Positions 1-7,196 are shown, counted from the stretch's first letter. The stretch is DNA of 8,070 nt from Chromatiales bacterium (GCA_027076405.1 JALTJN010000039.1:1-8070); one strand, 5' to 3'. The notes: a model not told the origin generated them from the letters alone. Program-made: numbers and translations.

Positions 1-269
1 CGAACTTTTTTGAAGTTACCAAAATAGCCGGTATTCTCCTTTTGTCGCCAGGTTACAATATTAAAATCAGGATGTTTTTCACAAAAATCCGATATTACCT
101 GTGGGGTCTCATCAGTAGAAGCATTATCCGATATAATAAGTTCTATGTCATCCTTATAGTCACGGATTTGTGACTCCAAACATTCCAGAGCTTCCTTCAG
201 AAGCCCGGCCCGGTTCCAGGTAGGTATGGCGATGGAAAGAAGTGGCTGTTCTGTTGTTGACTCGCTCAT
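1..269 (-). CDS. Glycosyltransferase family 2, N-terminal part (runs off the window)
   Basis: The first 89 codons of a GT-A fold glycosyltransferase are present; the 3' end lies beyond position 1. The ATG is at 269-267, 12 bases after the stop of the rfbJ-like gene, so it is probably the next gene of the same operon. The translation opens with a polar leader and then LLSIAIPTWNRAGLLKEALE, the classic first strand and helix of GT2 enzymes. ELIISDNASTDET at about residues 38-50 is the nucleotide-sugar binding segment with its Asp-x-Ser-x-Asp pattern. ENTGYFGNFKK near the edge matches the 'N-x-G-x-x-x-N' segment of rhamnosyl/abequosyl-type transferases. The DxD metal site and acceptor region are out of view. 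The inferred role is transfer of a sugar, possibly the dideoxyhexose made by the neighbouring genes, to a lipid-linked O-unit at the cytoplasmic membrane face. The specificity cannot be read from this fragment. Confidence 0.9.
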   Translation of the reverse strand, partial: MSESTTEQPLLSIAIPTWNRAGLLKEALECLESQIRDYKDDIELIISDNASTDETPQVISDFCEKHPDFNIVTWRQKENTGYFGNFKKV

Positions 270-281
270 TCTGTTCTTACT

Positions 282-1181
282 CTATACAAGGCTTTTCAAA
301 GTATTTTCTATTCCCTTTTCCAATCGGGTCACGGCTTTCCATCCCAATAATCTTAAGGGATCCGTATTTTCTTCAATATTAAAAAACTCATTTTTACGAT
401 AAGGCACTTTTCCAAAACCCAGCTTGGTGTTTAAGTCAGGCCGGTACTTGTTTTTGCACACCTGCCAGCATGATTCAATGAATTTCCTGAGAGTAATGGC
501 CTGACCCGTGCCTATATCACTTTGCCAATATCCTTCTATATCATCCAAATGATTTAGTACGGTGAGATAAGCAGAAACAACATCATCAACAAAAATAAAA
601 TCGCGTTGTTGCTCGCCGGGCGTCAAATCAATACTCTCGACATTTTCCAATAATTGTTGCATAATCCAGGGCACAAATTTGTTGTTATTATCAGCCGGTC
701 CGAATACATGCTGAAGCCTCATGTTAATTAGCCGCATATCTGTGGAAGAGCTTACTCCCTGTAACCATTCCTTAAAATGTTTTTTACTAAGAATATATGA
801 ATTTAAATAGCCGTAACTGCTCTTTTCCGTATTGAAAAAAGTATCTGTATTAATAAATGCCTTACATCCGCCTGCCATGGCCCTATCCATTAATTGCAGG
901 GGAAAATGAACATTAGCATCATTAATGGCGGCCATACCGGCATTATTATGACCATAGGCCGTGGCGGTATGTATTACCACATCCACCTTATGCGCCCGGT
1001 AAGCGGATTCAATACCACCTCGATCAATATCATACAACTTAATATCCCGGGCGATATCAGCTATCTTTACCATATCCGAAAAAGAGCGTTTTAGACCGAT
1101 TACACAATGTTTTTCGTTTAACAATCCTCTGGACAGGTGACTTCCCAGAAAGCCTGTGACTCCACTTAACAGTATATTCAT
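282..1181 (-). CDS. rfbJ: CDP-abequose synthase-like NAD(P)-dependent ketoreductase (RfbJ/Abe type, extended SDR)
   Basis: The predicted role is reduction of CDP-3,6-dideoxy-D-glycero-D-glycero-4-hexulose at C4, the last step to a CDP-3,6-dideoxyhexose, in the cytoplasm. The protein is 299 residues, the usual size for this family. The Rossmann motif GVTGFLG is at residues 7-13. The catalytic triad region shows NTDTFF at 111-116 and Y129-I-L-S-K133 (YxxxK). NMRLQHVFGP (153-162) and GEQQRDFIFVDDVVSAYLT (189-207) closely recall Salmonella abequose synthase RfbJ. The NTD(T/S)FF segment favours abequose synthase over paratose synthase (RfbS/Prt), which as remembered reads NCGTS there. The ATG lies 13 bases after the rfbH stop, with no obvious Shine-Dalgarno. 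Its place directly after rfbFGH supports the pathway assignment. The exact product (abequose, paratose or another dideoxyhexose) is an inference; a GDP- or dTDP-sugar reductase is a less likely alternative. Confidence 0.82.
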   Translation of the reverse strand: MNILLSGVTGFLGSHLSRGLLNEKHCVIGLKRSFSDMVKIADIARDIKLYDIDRGGIESAYRAHKVDVVIHTATAYGHNNAGMAAINDANVHFPLQLMDRAMAGGCKAFINTDTFFNTEKSSYGYLNSYILSKKHFKEWLQGVSSSTDMRLINMRLQHVFGPADNNNKFVPWIMQQLLENVESIDLTPGEQQRDFIFVDDVVSAYLTVLNHLDDIEGYWQSDIGTGQAITLRKFIESCWQVCKNKYRPDLNTKLGFGKVPYRKNEFFNIEENTDPLRLLGWKAVTRLEKGIENTLKSLV

Positions 1182-1194
1182 TTAGCAAATTTAT

Positions 1195-2460
1195 TTAGAA
1201 GGAAAATGTGTGTAGTTTATCAGCGATATATTTATAATGTGTTTCATTCAAGCCCGGCCATACACCAAGCCAAAAGGCATTATTCATAATATAATCCGTA
1301 TTTTTAAGTTCCCCAACTACACGATAGGCCACATTACGGAAAGCCGGTTGACGCATCATATTTCCGGCAAATAATAAACGTGTGCCTATTTTGTTCTCCT
1401 CCAGATATTGGATTAGCCGGTGACGCAAGTCCGGATTATTGCTTTTTAAGCTAACCAGAAACCCAAACCAGCTCGGATCACTGTTTGACGTTGCTTCATG
1501 AAGAATAAACTTATCTTCAAAAGGTTTAAGAACCTTATACAGGTTTGAATGATTATCTTTACGTTTTTGAACAAATTCATCCGCCTTTTTAAGCTGAGAA
1601 AGCCCGATGGCTGCCTGCATGTCGGTTACTTTCAAATTATATCCCAGATGAGAGTAGATATATTTATGATCATATCCGGCAGGTAAATCTCCCAACTGCC
1701 AGTCAAACCTTTTGCCACAGGTGTTATCCTTTCCCGGCTCACACCAACAATCACGCCCCCAATCCCGGATGCTTTCCGCGATACTTTTCAGGCGCAGGTT
1801 ATTGACCAGAACCGCGCCGCCCTCTCCCATTGTAATATGATGCGCCGGATAAAATGAAAGTGTTGCCAAATCGCCAAAGCTTCCGGTTTTTCTATCATCA
1901 TAAAGCGAACCCAGGGCATCACAGTTATCTTCTATCAGCCAGAGATTGTGTTGGGTTGCAAATTCTTTTATCACCTTCAGATTAAATGGGTTGCCCAGGG
2001 TATGTGCAACCATTATGGCCTTAGTACGCGGGGAGAGTGCCTCTTCCAGCCTTGAGATATCTATATTGTAGGTTGGGATTTCAATATCCAAAAAAACGGG
2101 TACACAGCCATATTGTATTATCGGAGCAACCGTTGTCGGAAACCCCGCCGCCACGGTTATAACCTCATCCCCCGCCTGTATTCTTCTTTCTCCCAATACC
2201 GGTGAAGTTAAGGTAGCAAAAGCCAGCAAATTGGCGGACGATCCCGAATTTACCAACAATGCCTTACGGGACCCAAAATATCGGGCCAACTCTTTTTCAA
2301 GAGAATTGCTGAATCTGCCCGCGGTTAACCATCCATCCGCCACGGCTTCCATGCCTGCCAGCAGGTCTTCCCTGGAAATTACTTTCCCACTTACAGGGAT
2401 ATAATCCTGCCCGGCCTTAATTTCCTTAAAAACGTTTAAATTAAAATCAGTGCTTTTCAA
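1195..2460 (-). CDS. rfbH: CDP-4-dehydro-6-deoxyglucose 3-dehydrase RfbH (E1), PMP and [2Fe-2S] dependent
   Basis: This enzyme removes the C3 hydroxyl of CDP-4-keto-6-deoxyglucose, using pyridoxamine phosphate and an iron-sulfur cluster fed by a separate reductase (RfbI/E3, not in the window). The aminotransferase-like fold is clear: [44 protein letters not shown] and [15 protein letters not shown]. In the last motif the PLP-anchoring lysine of aminotransferases is replaced by histidine (H207 from the TTG start), the hallmark of this dehydrase. Four cysteines (C180, C238, C240, C248) follow the spacing C-X57-C-X1-C-X7-C described for the E1 cluster. [15 protein letters not shown] and [11 protein letters not shown] are also family signatures. 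The frame is open to an ATG at 2553, but the extra 31 residues overlap the end of rfbG in another frame, look unlike the family and have no ribosome site. I prefer the TTG at 2460 (421 residues), with AAAGG 10 bases upstream and 13 bases after the rfbG stop. The family is certain; the start is not. Confidence 0.93.
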   Translation of the reverse strand: MKSTDFNLNVFKEIKAGQDYIPVSGKVISREDLLAGMEAVADGWLTAGRFSNSLEKELARYFGSRKALLVNSGSSANLLAFATLTSPVLGERRIQAGDEVITVAAGFPTTVAPIIQYGCVPVFLDIEIPTYNIDISRLEEALSPRTKAIMVAHTLGNPFNLKVIKEFATQHNLWLIEDNCDALGSLYDDRKTGSFGDLATLSFYPAHHITMGEGGAVLVNNLRLKSIAESIRDWGRDCWCEPGKDNTCGKRFDWQLGDLPAGYDHKYIYSHLGYNLKVTDMQAAIGLSQLKKADEFVQKRKDNHSNLYKVLKPFEDKFILHEATSNSDPSWFGFLVSLKSNNPDLRHRLIQYLEENKIGTRLLFAGNMMRQPAFRNVAYRVVGELKNTDYIMNNAFWLGVWPGLNETHYKYIADKLHTFSF

Positions 2461-2473
2461 ACCACAACAACCT

Positions 2474-3565
2474 TTATATTTTATCCATTGTCCAGCTAAT
2501 GTTTTGTCTTTGGGCCTCAGCCATATAGGCCTTAATAGTATTCTCTCTGTCATTCAAGGCAGAATAACCGCTTAGGTCATTCATATATCCCTTTGCAGTA
2601 ACTTCCACGGTTTGCTCAAAATCGAATACAGGCTGCCACTTTAAATATTTTACCGCCTTGGAGATATCCAACTTAAGCAGATGGGCTTCATGTGGTTTTT
2701 CTTTTAGTTCCGAGGTTTTATAAACACCTTTATTCTCATACTTTTGAATGGTTTCAATTAACCTTGCCACAGAATAATTCATATTATCCTTGGGACCAAA
2801 ATTCCAACCTCCGTCAAACTTTTCTTTATCGTAGTAGAGTGACGAAGCTAAAAGCAGATATCCGCTTAAAGGCTCTAACACATGTTGCCAGGGTCTTGTC
2901 GCATGTGGATTTCTTATCTCAAGGCTTTCTTTATTTTTTAATGCACGAAAATAGTCAGGGACAATACGATAATCAGCCCAGTCACCCGCGCCAATAACAT
3001 TACCGGCACGCGCCGTAGCAATGCCGCAACGACTATTATTAAAGAAAGAGTGATTATAAGCCTGTGAGATCAGTTCCGAGCAGCCCTTTGATGAGCTATA
3101 GGGATCCTTTCCTCCCATGGGGTCTGTTTCCCTATATCCCCAAACCCACTCATTATTATGATAGCATTTATCGCTGGTAACATTTACGGCAACTTTTACA
3201 CTTTCTGAATGACGAACAGCTTCAAAAAAGTTAACCGTACCCATTAAATTCACTTCATAGGTTTCCCGAGGTTGCCGGTATGATGGAAGTACCAGTGCCT
3301 GAGCCGCCAGATGGAAAACAATATCCGGTTGTACTTTTTGCAGAAAGCCCAAAAGTTTGTCGTAGTCCCGTACGTCTCCATCTTGATGAGTGATGTTTTT
3401 ATTCAGACCCGTAACATTGTAATTATCTTCTTCCCGTAATGGTGGCAAGGCATAACCGTAAACATCAGCCCCAAGCATATTCAACCATATAGCCAGCCAT
3501 GATCCCTTAAAGCCGGTATCACCTGTAATAAGAACCTTTTTCCCCTGATAGATATTATTAAACAT
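2474..3565 (-). CDS. rfbG: CDP-glucose 4,6-dehydratase
   Basis: An NAD-dependent extended SDR enzyme that converts CDP-glucose to CDP-4-keto-6-deoxyglucose, the second step of the pathway. The 363 residues agree with the usual length of about 355-365. The nucleotide motif [10 protein letters not shown] lies at 15-24, and [15 protein letters not shown] (85-99) is characteristic of this dehydratase. The catalytic segment is TSDKCY (130-135), with D132 and K133 in the positions used for dehydration, and Y156-S-S-S-K160 is the YxxxK pair. [19 protein letters not shown] and [14 protein letters not shown] are further family signatures. The ATG at 3565 sits 6 bases after the rfbF stop. A good purine-rich ribosome site (GGAAGGAA, 3582-3575) overlaps the last codons of rfbF, which suggests translational coupling. 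The stop lies 13 bases before the preferred rfbH start. No key residue is missing. Confidence 0.97.
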   Translation of the reverse strand: MFNNIYQGKKVLITGDTGFKGSWLAIWLNMLGADVYGYALPPLREEDNYNVTGLNKNITHQDGDVRDYDKLLGFLQKVQPDIVFHLAAQALVLPSYRQPRETYEVNLMGTVNFFEAVRHSESVKVAVNVTSDKCYHNNEWVWGYRETDPMGGKDPYSSSKGCSELISQAYNHSFFNNSRCGIATARAGNVIGAGDWADYRIVPDYFRALKNKESLEIRNPHATRPWQHVLEPLSGYLLLASSLYYDKEKFDGGWNFGPKDNMNYSVARLIETIQKYENKGVYKTSELKEKPHEAHLLKLDISKAVKYLKWQPVFDFEQTVEVTAKGYMNDLSGYSALNDRENTIKAYMAEAQRQNISWTMDKI

Positions 3566-3571
3566 TATTGA

Positions 3572-4345
3572 TTATTCCTTCCAGAGCTTCCAGGGGGCCT
3601 CTCCGGCCCAGAGTTTTTCCAGAGTTTGCTTATCGCTCAATTTATCCATTGGCATCCAAAAATTATGATGATAATAGGCGTTTAATTGATTATTGCCTGC
3701 CAACTTCTCCAAAGGCTTTCTTTCAAAAATAGTTGTATCATCTTCCAGGTAATCGAATATTTCAGGTTCCAAGACAAAAAAACCACCATTAACCCAGGAA
3801 CCATCACCTTCGGGTTTCTCCTGAAATGTAACAATATTTTGTTGTTTATCGATTTGTAAAGCACCGAACCTTCCGGAAGGCTGAACAGCCGTAAGGGTGG
3901 CAATCTGTTTCTTTTCCTTATGAAATTTTACCAGGGCTTTTACGTCAATGTCAGCAACGCCGTCACCATAGGTCATCATGAAGGCTTCATTCTGTATATA
4001 GTTTTTCAGGCGCAACAATCTACCGCCGGTCATGGTATTCAACCCCGTATCCACAAGAGTGACCTTCCATGGTTCGGAAAAATTTTGGTGAATTTCCAGG
4101 GAGTTTGTGGCCAAATCAATGGTTATGTCGGATTGATGCAAAAAATAATTGGCAAAGTACTCTTTGATTACATATCCCTTATACCCAAGACAGATAATAA
4201 ATTCATTAAACCCAAAATGGGAATATATTTTCATTATATGCCATAGAATAGGCATGCCGCCTATTTCCACCATCGGTTTAGGCTTGATGGCCGTTTCTTC
4301 AGAAAGACGTGTGCCGAATCCTCCGGCAAGAATGACTACTTTCAT
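3572..4345 (-). CDS. rfbF: Glucose-1-phosphate cytidylyltransferase
   Basis: It joins CTP and alpha-D-glucose 1-phosphate to make CDP-glucose and pyrophosphate, the committed first step to CDP-dideoxyhexoses. The protein is 257 residues, the same length as I remember for the Salmonella enzyme. The nucleotidyltransferase signature LAGGFGTRLSEET is at residues 6-18, with K21-P-K23-P-M-V-E-I-G-G directly after it, containing the lysine that contacts the phosphates. LGYKGYVIKEYFANYFLH, TYGDGVADID (metal-binding Asp), PSGRFGAL, FQEKPEGDGSWVNGGFFVL and HHNFWMPMDKLSDK are all typical of cytidylyltransferase RfbF and distinguish it from thymidylyl- or uridylyltransferases. The ATG follows the flippase stop after a single base, so the two are surely co-transcribed. 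It is followed by rfbG after 6 bases. I see no defects. Confidence 0.97.
   Translation of the reverse strand: MKVVILAGGFGTRLSEETAIKPKPMVEIGGMPILWHIMKIYSHFGFNEFIICLGYKGYVIKEYFANYFLHQSDITIDLATNSLEIHQNFSEPWKVTLVDTGLNTMTGGRLLRLKNYIQNEAFMMTYGDGVADIDVKALVKFHKEKKQIATLTAVQPSGRFGALQIDKQQNIVTFQEKPEGDGSWVNGGFFVLEPEIFDYLEDDTTIFERKPLEKLAGNNQLNAYYHHNFWMPMDKLSDKQTLEKLWAGEAPWKLWKE
3575..3582 (-). promoter_or_regulatory. Ribosome binding site of rfbG inside the end of rfbF
   Basis: Read on the minus strand, GGAAGGAA ends 9 bases before the rfbG ATG and covers the last codons and the first base of the rfbF stop. It is one of the clearest Shine-Dalgarno sites in the window; most other genes here have weak or no purine-rich sites. 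Confidence 0.6.
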
Positions 4346-4346
4346 A

Positions 4347-5585
4347 TTACTTGTTCCATATTCCGGTTGCAGTATTGTTAATTATTTTTTTGTATTGGAT
4401 GGGAGTAAGGAAAATACCGTAAAAATTGCTGATAATCGAGGCCAGTACCAGCCCGACCACACCCAGGGAGGTATATTTAATCAGGGCAATGGCCAAAACT
4501 ATAAACAGTATCGCTCCAATAAAACTGGCATACATTTGCAGTTTTACCTTCCCCACACCGTTTATAAACATGACAAAAACACCTCCAAAAGTAAATGTGA
4601 TAAAGTAAAAATAGAGACTCAGAGAAATATTAAAGGGAATTTCAATCGTGTTGCCCACCCATGCGGCATAGAAAGGTTTGGCAAAAACAAGCATGGCCAC
4701 TCCGATCACACTCAGGGCGAACCATATATATAGCAATTTGCGTATTATTCCCTTAATCCAGATGATATCCTTTTTTACCCAGGCCTCGGTAAAGGCGCCC
4801 CAGAACGGTGTAATCAATATGGTAAACAGCATGTTAATGGATGAAAAGTATTTAAAGGCTATATTATAAACCGTAACCTCATTCGGTCCAAAAAACTGGG
4901 CTATGATGATATTACTCGATTGATAGATAACCAGTCCGGCAATTTGAATCAGAAAGAACTTTACGCCCAGATTCAATAAACTTTTAGCATACTTAAGTTT
5001 TATGCTCCCAATGGAAGGGGCGATATCACGGTAGTCATGGGTGTAGAAATAGATGGATGCTATTATTAAAACCAAAACAGGCAAGGCGCTTAAGACTAAA
5101 CCCAATAATAGCAGAGACCCTTTGGTTGTAAAAGTCAAAATATAAATCACAAGCAAAGCCATCAAATTGGCAAGCGGATTAAAAAAGTTAGCCAATGCCG
5201 GTCGCTGATCGGCAAATAAAACAACGCCGATGAGCTTAACGACAAACCTCAAAAAAAAGAAACCAAAAACTATCAGCGCAAGGGAACTTAATTCCTGCCG
5301 CAGGTTCGTATCGGTATTTAAAACAGCGGCCCAATTGATAAAATGGTTAACTATAACGAAAATAAATGCCACGGCAGAAATAACCAGGGTCAATATGGCA
5401 TAAGTGGTGCTTACATATATTTTCCCCAATGCATAGTCACCTTTTGCCAGGGCCTCACCCAGTTTGTTCCTTAGCCCGTTTCCCAGGCCTATTTCAAAAA
5501 AGGAGAACCAGGCTAAAAACGATGACAATGTCAGCCATATTCCGTATTTCGTCGCATCGAGATAGTCAAGTGTAACACGCACCAT
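4347..5585 (-). CDS. wzx: Wzx-type O-antigen flippase / polysaccharide biosynthesis membrane protein
   Basis: A multi-spanning inner-membrane protein of the MOP superfamily, predicted to flip lipid-linked O-units to the periplasmic face. The segment from the first ATG (5585) codes for 412 residues with about 11 hydrophobic spans, for example AFIFVIVNHF, FFFLRFVVKLIGVVLF, VLVLIIASIYFY, LFTILITPFWGAF and GVVGLVLASIISNFYGIFL. TKYGIWLTLSSFLAWFSFFE and GLGNGLRNKL near the N-terminus are the family's conserved second span and loop. The first transmembrane span is missing if this ATG is used: the family-like sequence continues upstream in frame (see 5586-5696) but has no ATG, GTG or TTG. The true start is therefore probably upstream at a non-standard codon, or the gene is damaged at its start. 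The stop is 1 base before rfbF. Confidence is high for the family, low for the start. Confidence 0.88.
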   Translation of the reverse strand: MVRVTLDYLDATKYGIWLTLSSFLAWFSFFEIGLGNGLRNKLGEALAKGDYALGKIYVSTTYAILTLVISAVAFIFVIVNHFINWAAVLNTDTNLRQELSSLALIVFGFFFLRFVVKLIGVVLFADQRPALANFFNPLANLMALLVIYILTFTTKGSLLLLGLVLSALPVLVLIIASIYFYTHDYRDIAPSIGSIKLKYAKSLLNLGVKFFLIQIAGLVIYQSSNIIIAQFFGPNEVTVYNIAFKYFSSINMLFTILITPFWGAFTEAWVKKDIIWIKGIIRKLLYIWFALSVIGVAMLVFAKPFYAAWVGNTIEIPFNISLSLYFYFITFTFGGVFVMFINGVGKVKLQMYASFIGAILFIVLAIALIKYTSLGVVGLVLASIISNFYGIFLTPIQYKKIINNTATGIWNK

Positions 5586-5696
5586 AAGAAAGCTTATAAC
5601 GATGCTGGCGCCTTTTACCAGAAAGGAACCCGTAATATGTCTTTTTGCTTTCTTATTACGCGTTATCCTATCCTGATTTTGTTCAGAAGTATTTAT
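5586..5696 (-). other. Upstream in-frame extension of the flippase encoding its missing first membrane span
   Basis: The flippase frame stays open upstream of the first ATG, back to a TAG inside the 3' end of the beta-helix gene. It encodes a basic stretch (RITRNKKAKRH, about 5669-5637) followed by ITGSFLVKGASIVISFLM, which is what precedes YGIWLTLSS in this family: a positive N-terminus, then transmembrane span 1. The only candidate starts are ATA at 5696-5694 (overlapping the beta-helix stop), ATA at 5666-5664 just after AGGATAGG, ATT at 5636-5634, or CTG at 5621-5619 with ACGGG 7 bases upstream. It is probably translated, but the start codon is unresolved. A point change of an original ATG, or a sequence error, would look the same. 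Confidence 0.6.
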
Positions 5697-7120
5697 TTTA
5701 CAAGCCCCGCGCTGCTAACATTGCTTTGGAGATACGGTTGCCACAAGACATAGCCGGTGTAAGCATAATAACTGTCATCCGTGGTGCTTATATCACTTTT
5801 ATCAAAGATCAACTCTTCAATCTTAACATTATCATTGGTGCCCCACCAATTGTTTTCGGCACTGATGTCCCTGCTGTTTGGGGTGGCCCGTGTTCCTCTC
5901 AGAAAAATATTCAAATCGGCATCCCTAAAATTGTTGTAATGAACAACCGGCTGGCTTTCCCTGCTGTAACCCCGCAAGGTTACCCTGATAGCCGTGGTAC
6001 TGGCGCCCAGAAAATTGCTGTACTCTATCTTCGGACTGCTGCCCCCCACTTCAATGCCATATTGTGTGTTTTTTCTAAACTCACAATTTTTAATATAGGC
6101 ATCGCTTTGATAATAGCTCCTCACGCCAATATAGCTGTCATAAATTAAAGAGGAGAATAGGTCTATTGCAGCACTATTCAAGTCAATGCCCACTGTACTT
6201 GACTGATAAACAATTATATTTTCAACACGCGTACTGTTATCGAGGTTTGACACGGAAATGCCTGTTTGTTGTTTTTTTATAACAATATTTTTAATCGTAT
6301 TGTTATTCATGGTGGAAAAAATTGATATTCCCGTTTTAAAAGAATTTGAAATTATTAAGCTGTTTAGCACATTGCCTGTACTTTTTATTTTAACGCCATC
6401 ATTCGCGTAATTTATCTTTAGACTCTCCAAATTATTTGCTGTAGATTCCAACTGTAACCCTTTCCAGCCATCCTCAATGTTACTGCCTGTAAACCAGGCC
6501 ATACCGGAAGGAATATTGGTACTAACTTTACCAAGAAAGACGACACCGGTATTCCTTTCCGAAATAACCAGCGCTTTTTCTATGGTCACATTGGCTAAAA
6601 AACTGACATCTTCTTTAATCCGGTAAACCCTGCCGTTTTCAAATACAAAGTCCGTGCCCACAACCGCCGGCACCACCTGTTCCTTATACAGGTCGATGTC
6701 GGCCACGTTGGTACTGCTTTCTTCAAGAATATATTTCCAGCCGTAGCCCTCTTTTTCAAAAACGATATTATAGCTGCCTTTGGGCCCTTCGATTTTCCAT
6801 TTGCCGTTGGCGTCGGTGGTGGTAGTGGCCAGCGGCGTCTGTTCGCGGTGGTCAAACTCCGTCTCCTGGGAAATGCGCACGCCGATATTGGGGTATTGTT
6901 CGTTGATGCGCGTCAGCGCCGTATCCAACTCCACCGGGGCGTAAAGGCTGACGGTCACGCCGCTCATATCCTGAACCCCCTCCAGCGTCACGCTGCCGGA
7001 AAAGGTCACCAGGTCGTTGGACGAGCCGGTGTCGGTGCAGAAGGTTAATGACAAATGACCAATGACAAATGACAAAAGAAAGAGTTGATAGCCTATACGG
7101 ATTGTTTTGTTTTTTTTCAT
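5693..7120 (-). CDS. Exported right-handed beta-helix protein with N-terminal CnaB/carboxypeptidase-regulatory-like domain
   Basis: A 475-residue protein of unknown specific function. Residues 1-12 are basic and 13-27 hydrophobic, a signal peptide ending at C28. The LTFC lipobox is imperfect (Phe at -1), so lipoprotein status is uncertain. Residues about 38-130 (FSGSVTLEGVQDMSGVTVSLYA ... TTDANGKWKIEGPKGSYNIVF, listed in part) form a beta-sandwich domain of the CnaB or carboxypeptidase-regulatory type. Residues about 175-430 are a right-handed parallel beta-helix with repeated N-x-I and G-I-x-V turns (TGISVSNLDNSTRVENIIV, YGIEVGGSSPKIEYSNF), ending in ENNWWGT (422-428), a frequent motif of surface beta-helix proteins. 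It is probably surface or periplasmic. By position it could act on polysaccharide, as a lyase/epimerase-like binder or an adhesin; no catalytic residues are evident. Base composition changes inside the gene. The start is ATG 7120, with only AGG about 10 bases upstream. Confidence 0.8.
   Translation of the reverse strand: MKKNKTIRIGYQLFLLSFVIGHLSLTFCTDTGSSNDLVTFSGSVTLEGVQDMSGVTVSLYAPVELDTALTRINEQYPNIGVRISQETEFDHREQTPLATTTTDANGKWKIEGPKGSYNIVFEKEGYGWKYILEESSTNVADIDLYKEQVVPAVVGTDFVFENGRVYRIKEDVSFLANVTIEKALVISERNTGVVFLGKVSTNIPSGMAWFTGSNIEDGWKGLQLESTANNLESLKINYANDGVKIKSTGNVLNSLIISNSFKTGISIFSTMNNNTIKNIVIKKQQTGISVSNLDNSTRVENIIVYQSSTVGIDLNSAAIDLFSSLIYDSYIGVRSYYQSDAYIKNCEFRKNTQYGIEVGGSSPKIEYSNFLGASTTAIRVTLRGYSRESQPVVHYNNFRDADLNIFLRGTRATPNSRDISAENNWWGTNDNVKIEELIFDKSDISTTDDSYYAYTGYVLWQPYLQSNVSSAGLVK
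7045..7072 (-). repeat. Four heptamer repeats inside the beta-helix gene (signal peptide core)
   Basis: On the minus strand the sequence reads TCATTTG, TCATTGG, TCATTTG, TCATTAA without interruption. These are the same units as the tract at 7639-7722 but in the opposite orientation on the chromosome. They encode residues 17-25 (SFVIGHLSL), the hydrophobic core of the signal peptide. Confidence 0.85.
7063..7120 (-). repeat. Direct duplication, copy 1: 5' end of the beta-helix gene
   Basis: This 58-base stretch, from the ATG through the first heptamers, is nearly identical to 7141-7196. The two copies differ by one A/G substitution and by the length of the A run after the ATG (8 here, 6 in the other copy). 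The copies are direct repeats separated by 20 bases. This one is the functional gene start. Confidence 0.93.
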
Positions 7121-7124
7121 GTGA

Positions 7125-7196
7125 TTAACCTAAGGGTTTATGACAAATGACAAAAGAAGGAGTTGATAGCCTATACGGATTGTTTTGTTTTTTCAT
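7125..7196 (-). CDS. Short leader reading frame of 23 codons made by duplication of the beta-helix gene start
   Basis: The frame starts at ATG 7196-7194 and stops at TAA 7127-7125, only 4 bases (TCAC) before the ATG of the beta-helix gene. It has a better ribosome site (AGAGGA, 7208-7203, 6 to 7 bases from the ATG) than the real gene. The peptide begins MKKQNNPYRL and ends CHKPLG; because two A's are lost from the A run, it is out of frame with the signal peptide it was copied from. All three frames close before the downstream ATG, so it cannot fuse to the main protein. It is 15 bases downstream of the four-helix-bundle gene stop. It may be a dead copy of the start, or it may act in translational coupling. 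Peptide function is unlikely. Confidence 0.45.
   Translation of the reverse strand: MKKQNNPYRLSTPSFVICHKPLG
7141..7196 (-). repeat. Direct duplication, copy 2: decayed copy of the beta-helix gene 5' end
   Basis: A 56-base copy of 7063-7120 with A6 instead of A8 after the ATG and one substitution. Its far boundary falls in a heptamer (CAAATGA on the plus strand, 7144-7150), which suggests the duplication arose by misalignment or recombination at these repeats. Confidence 0.93.

Noticed and set aside
4149..4733. Plus-strand open frame of 194 codons
   Set aside because: It crosses the rfbF-flippase junction antisense to both genes and has low-complexity, polar composition with no family resemblance.
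5645..6148. Plus-strand open frame of 167 codons
   Set aside because: It lies antisense to the beta-helix gene, has no recognisable domain, and is explained as a shadow of the coding strand.
6595..6855. Second minus-strand frame inside the beta-helix gene
   Set aside because: An Arg/Pro-rich shadow caused by the GC-rich segment; the main frame has clear domain structure.
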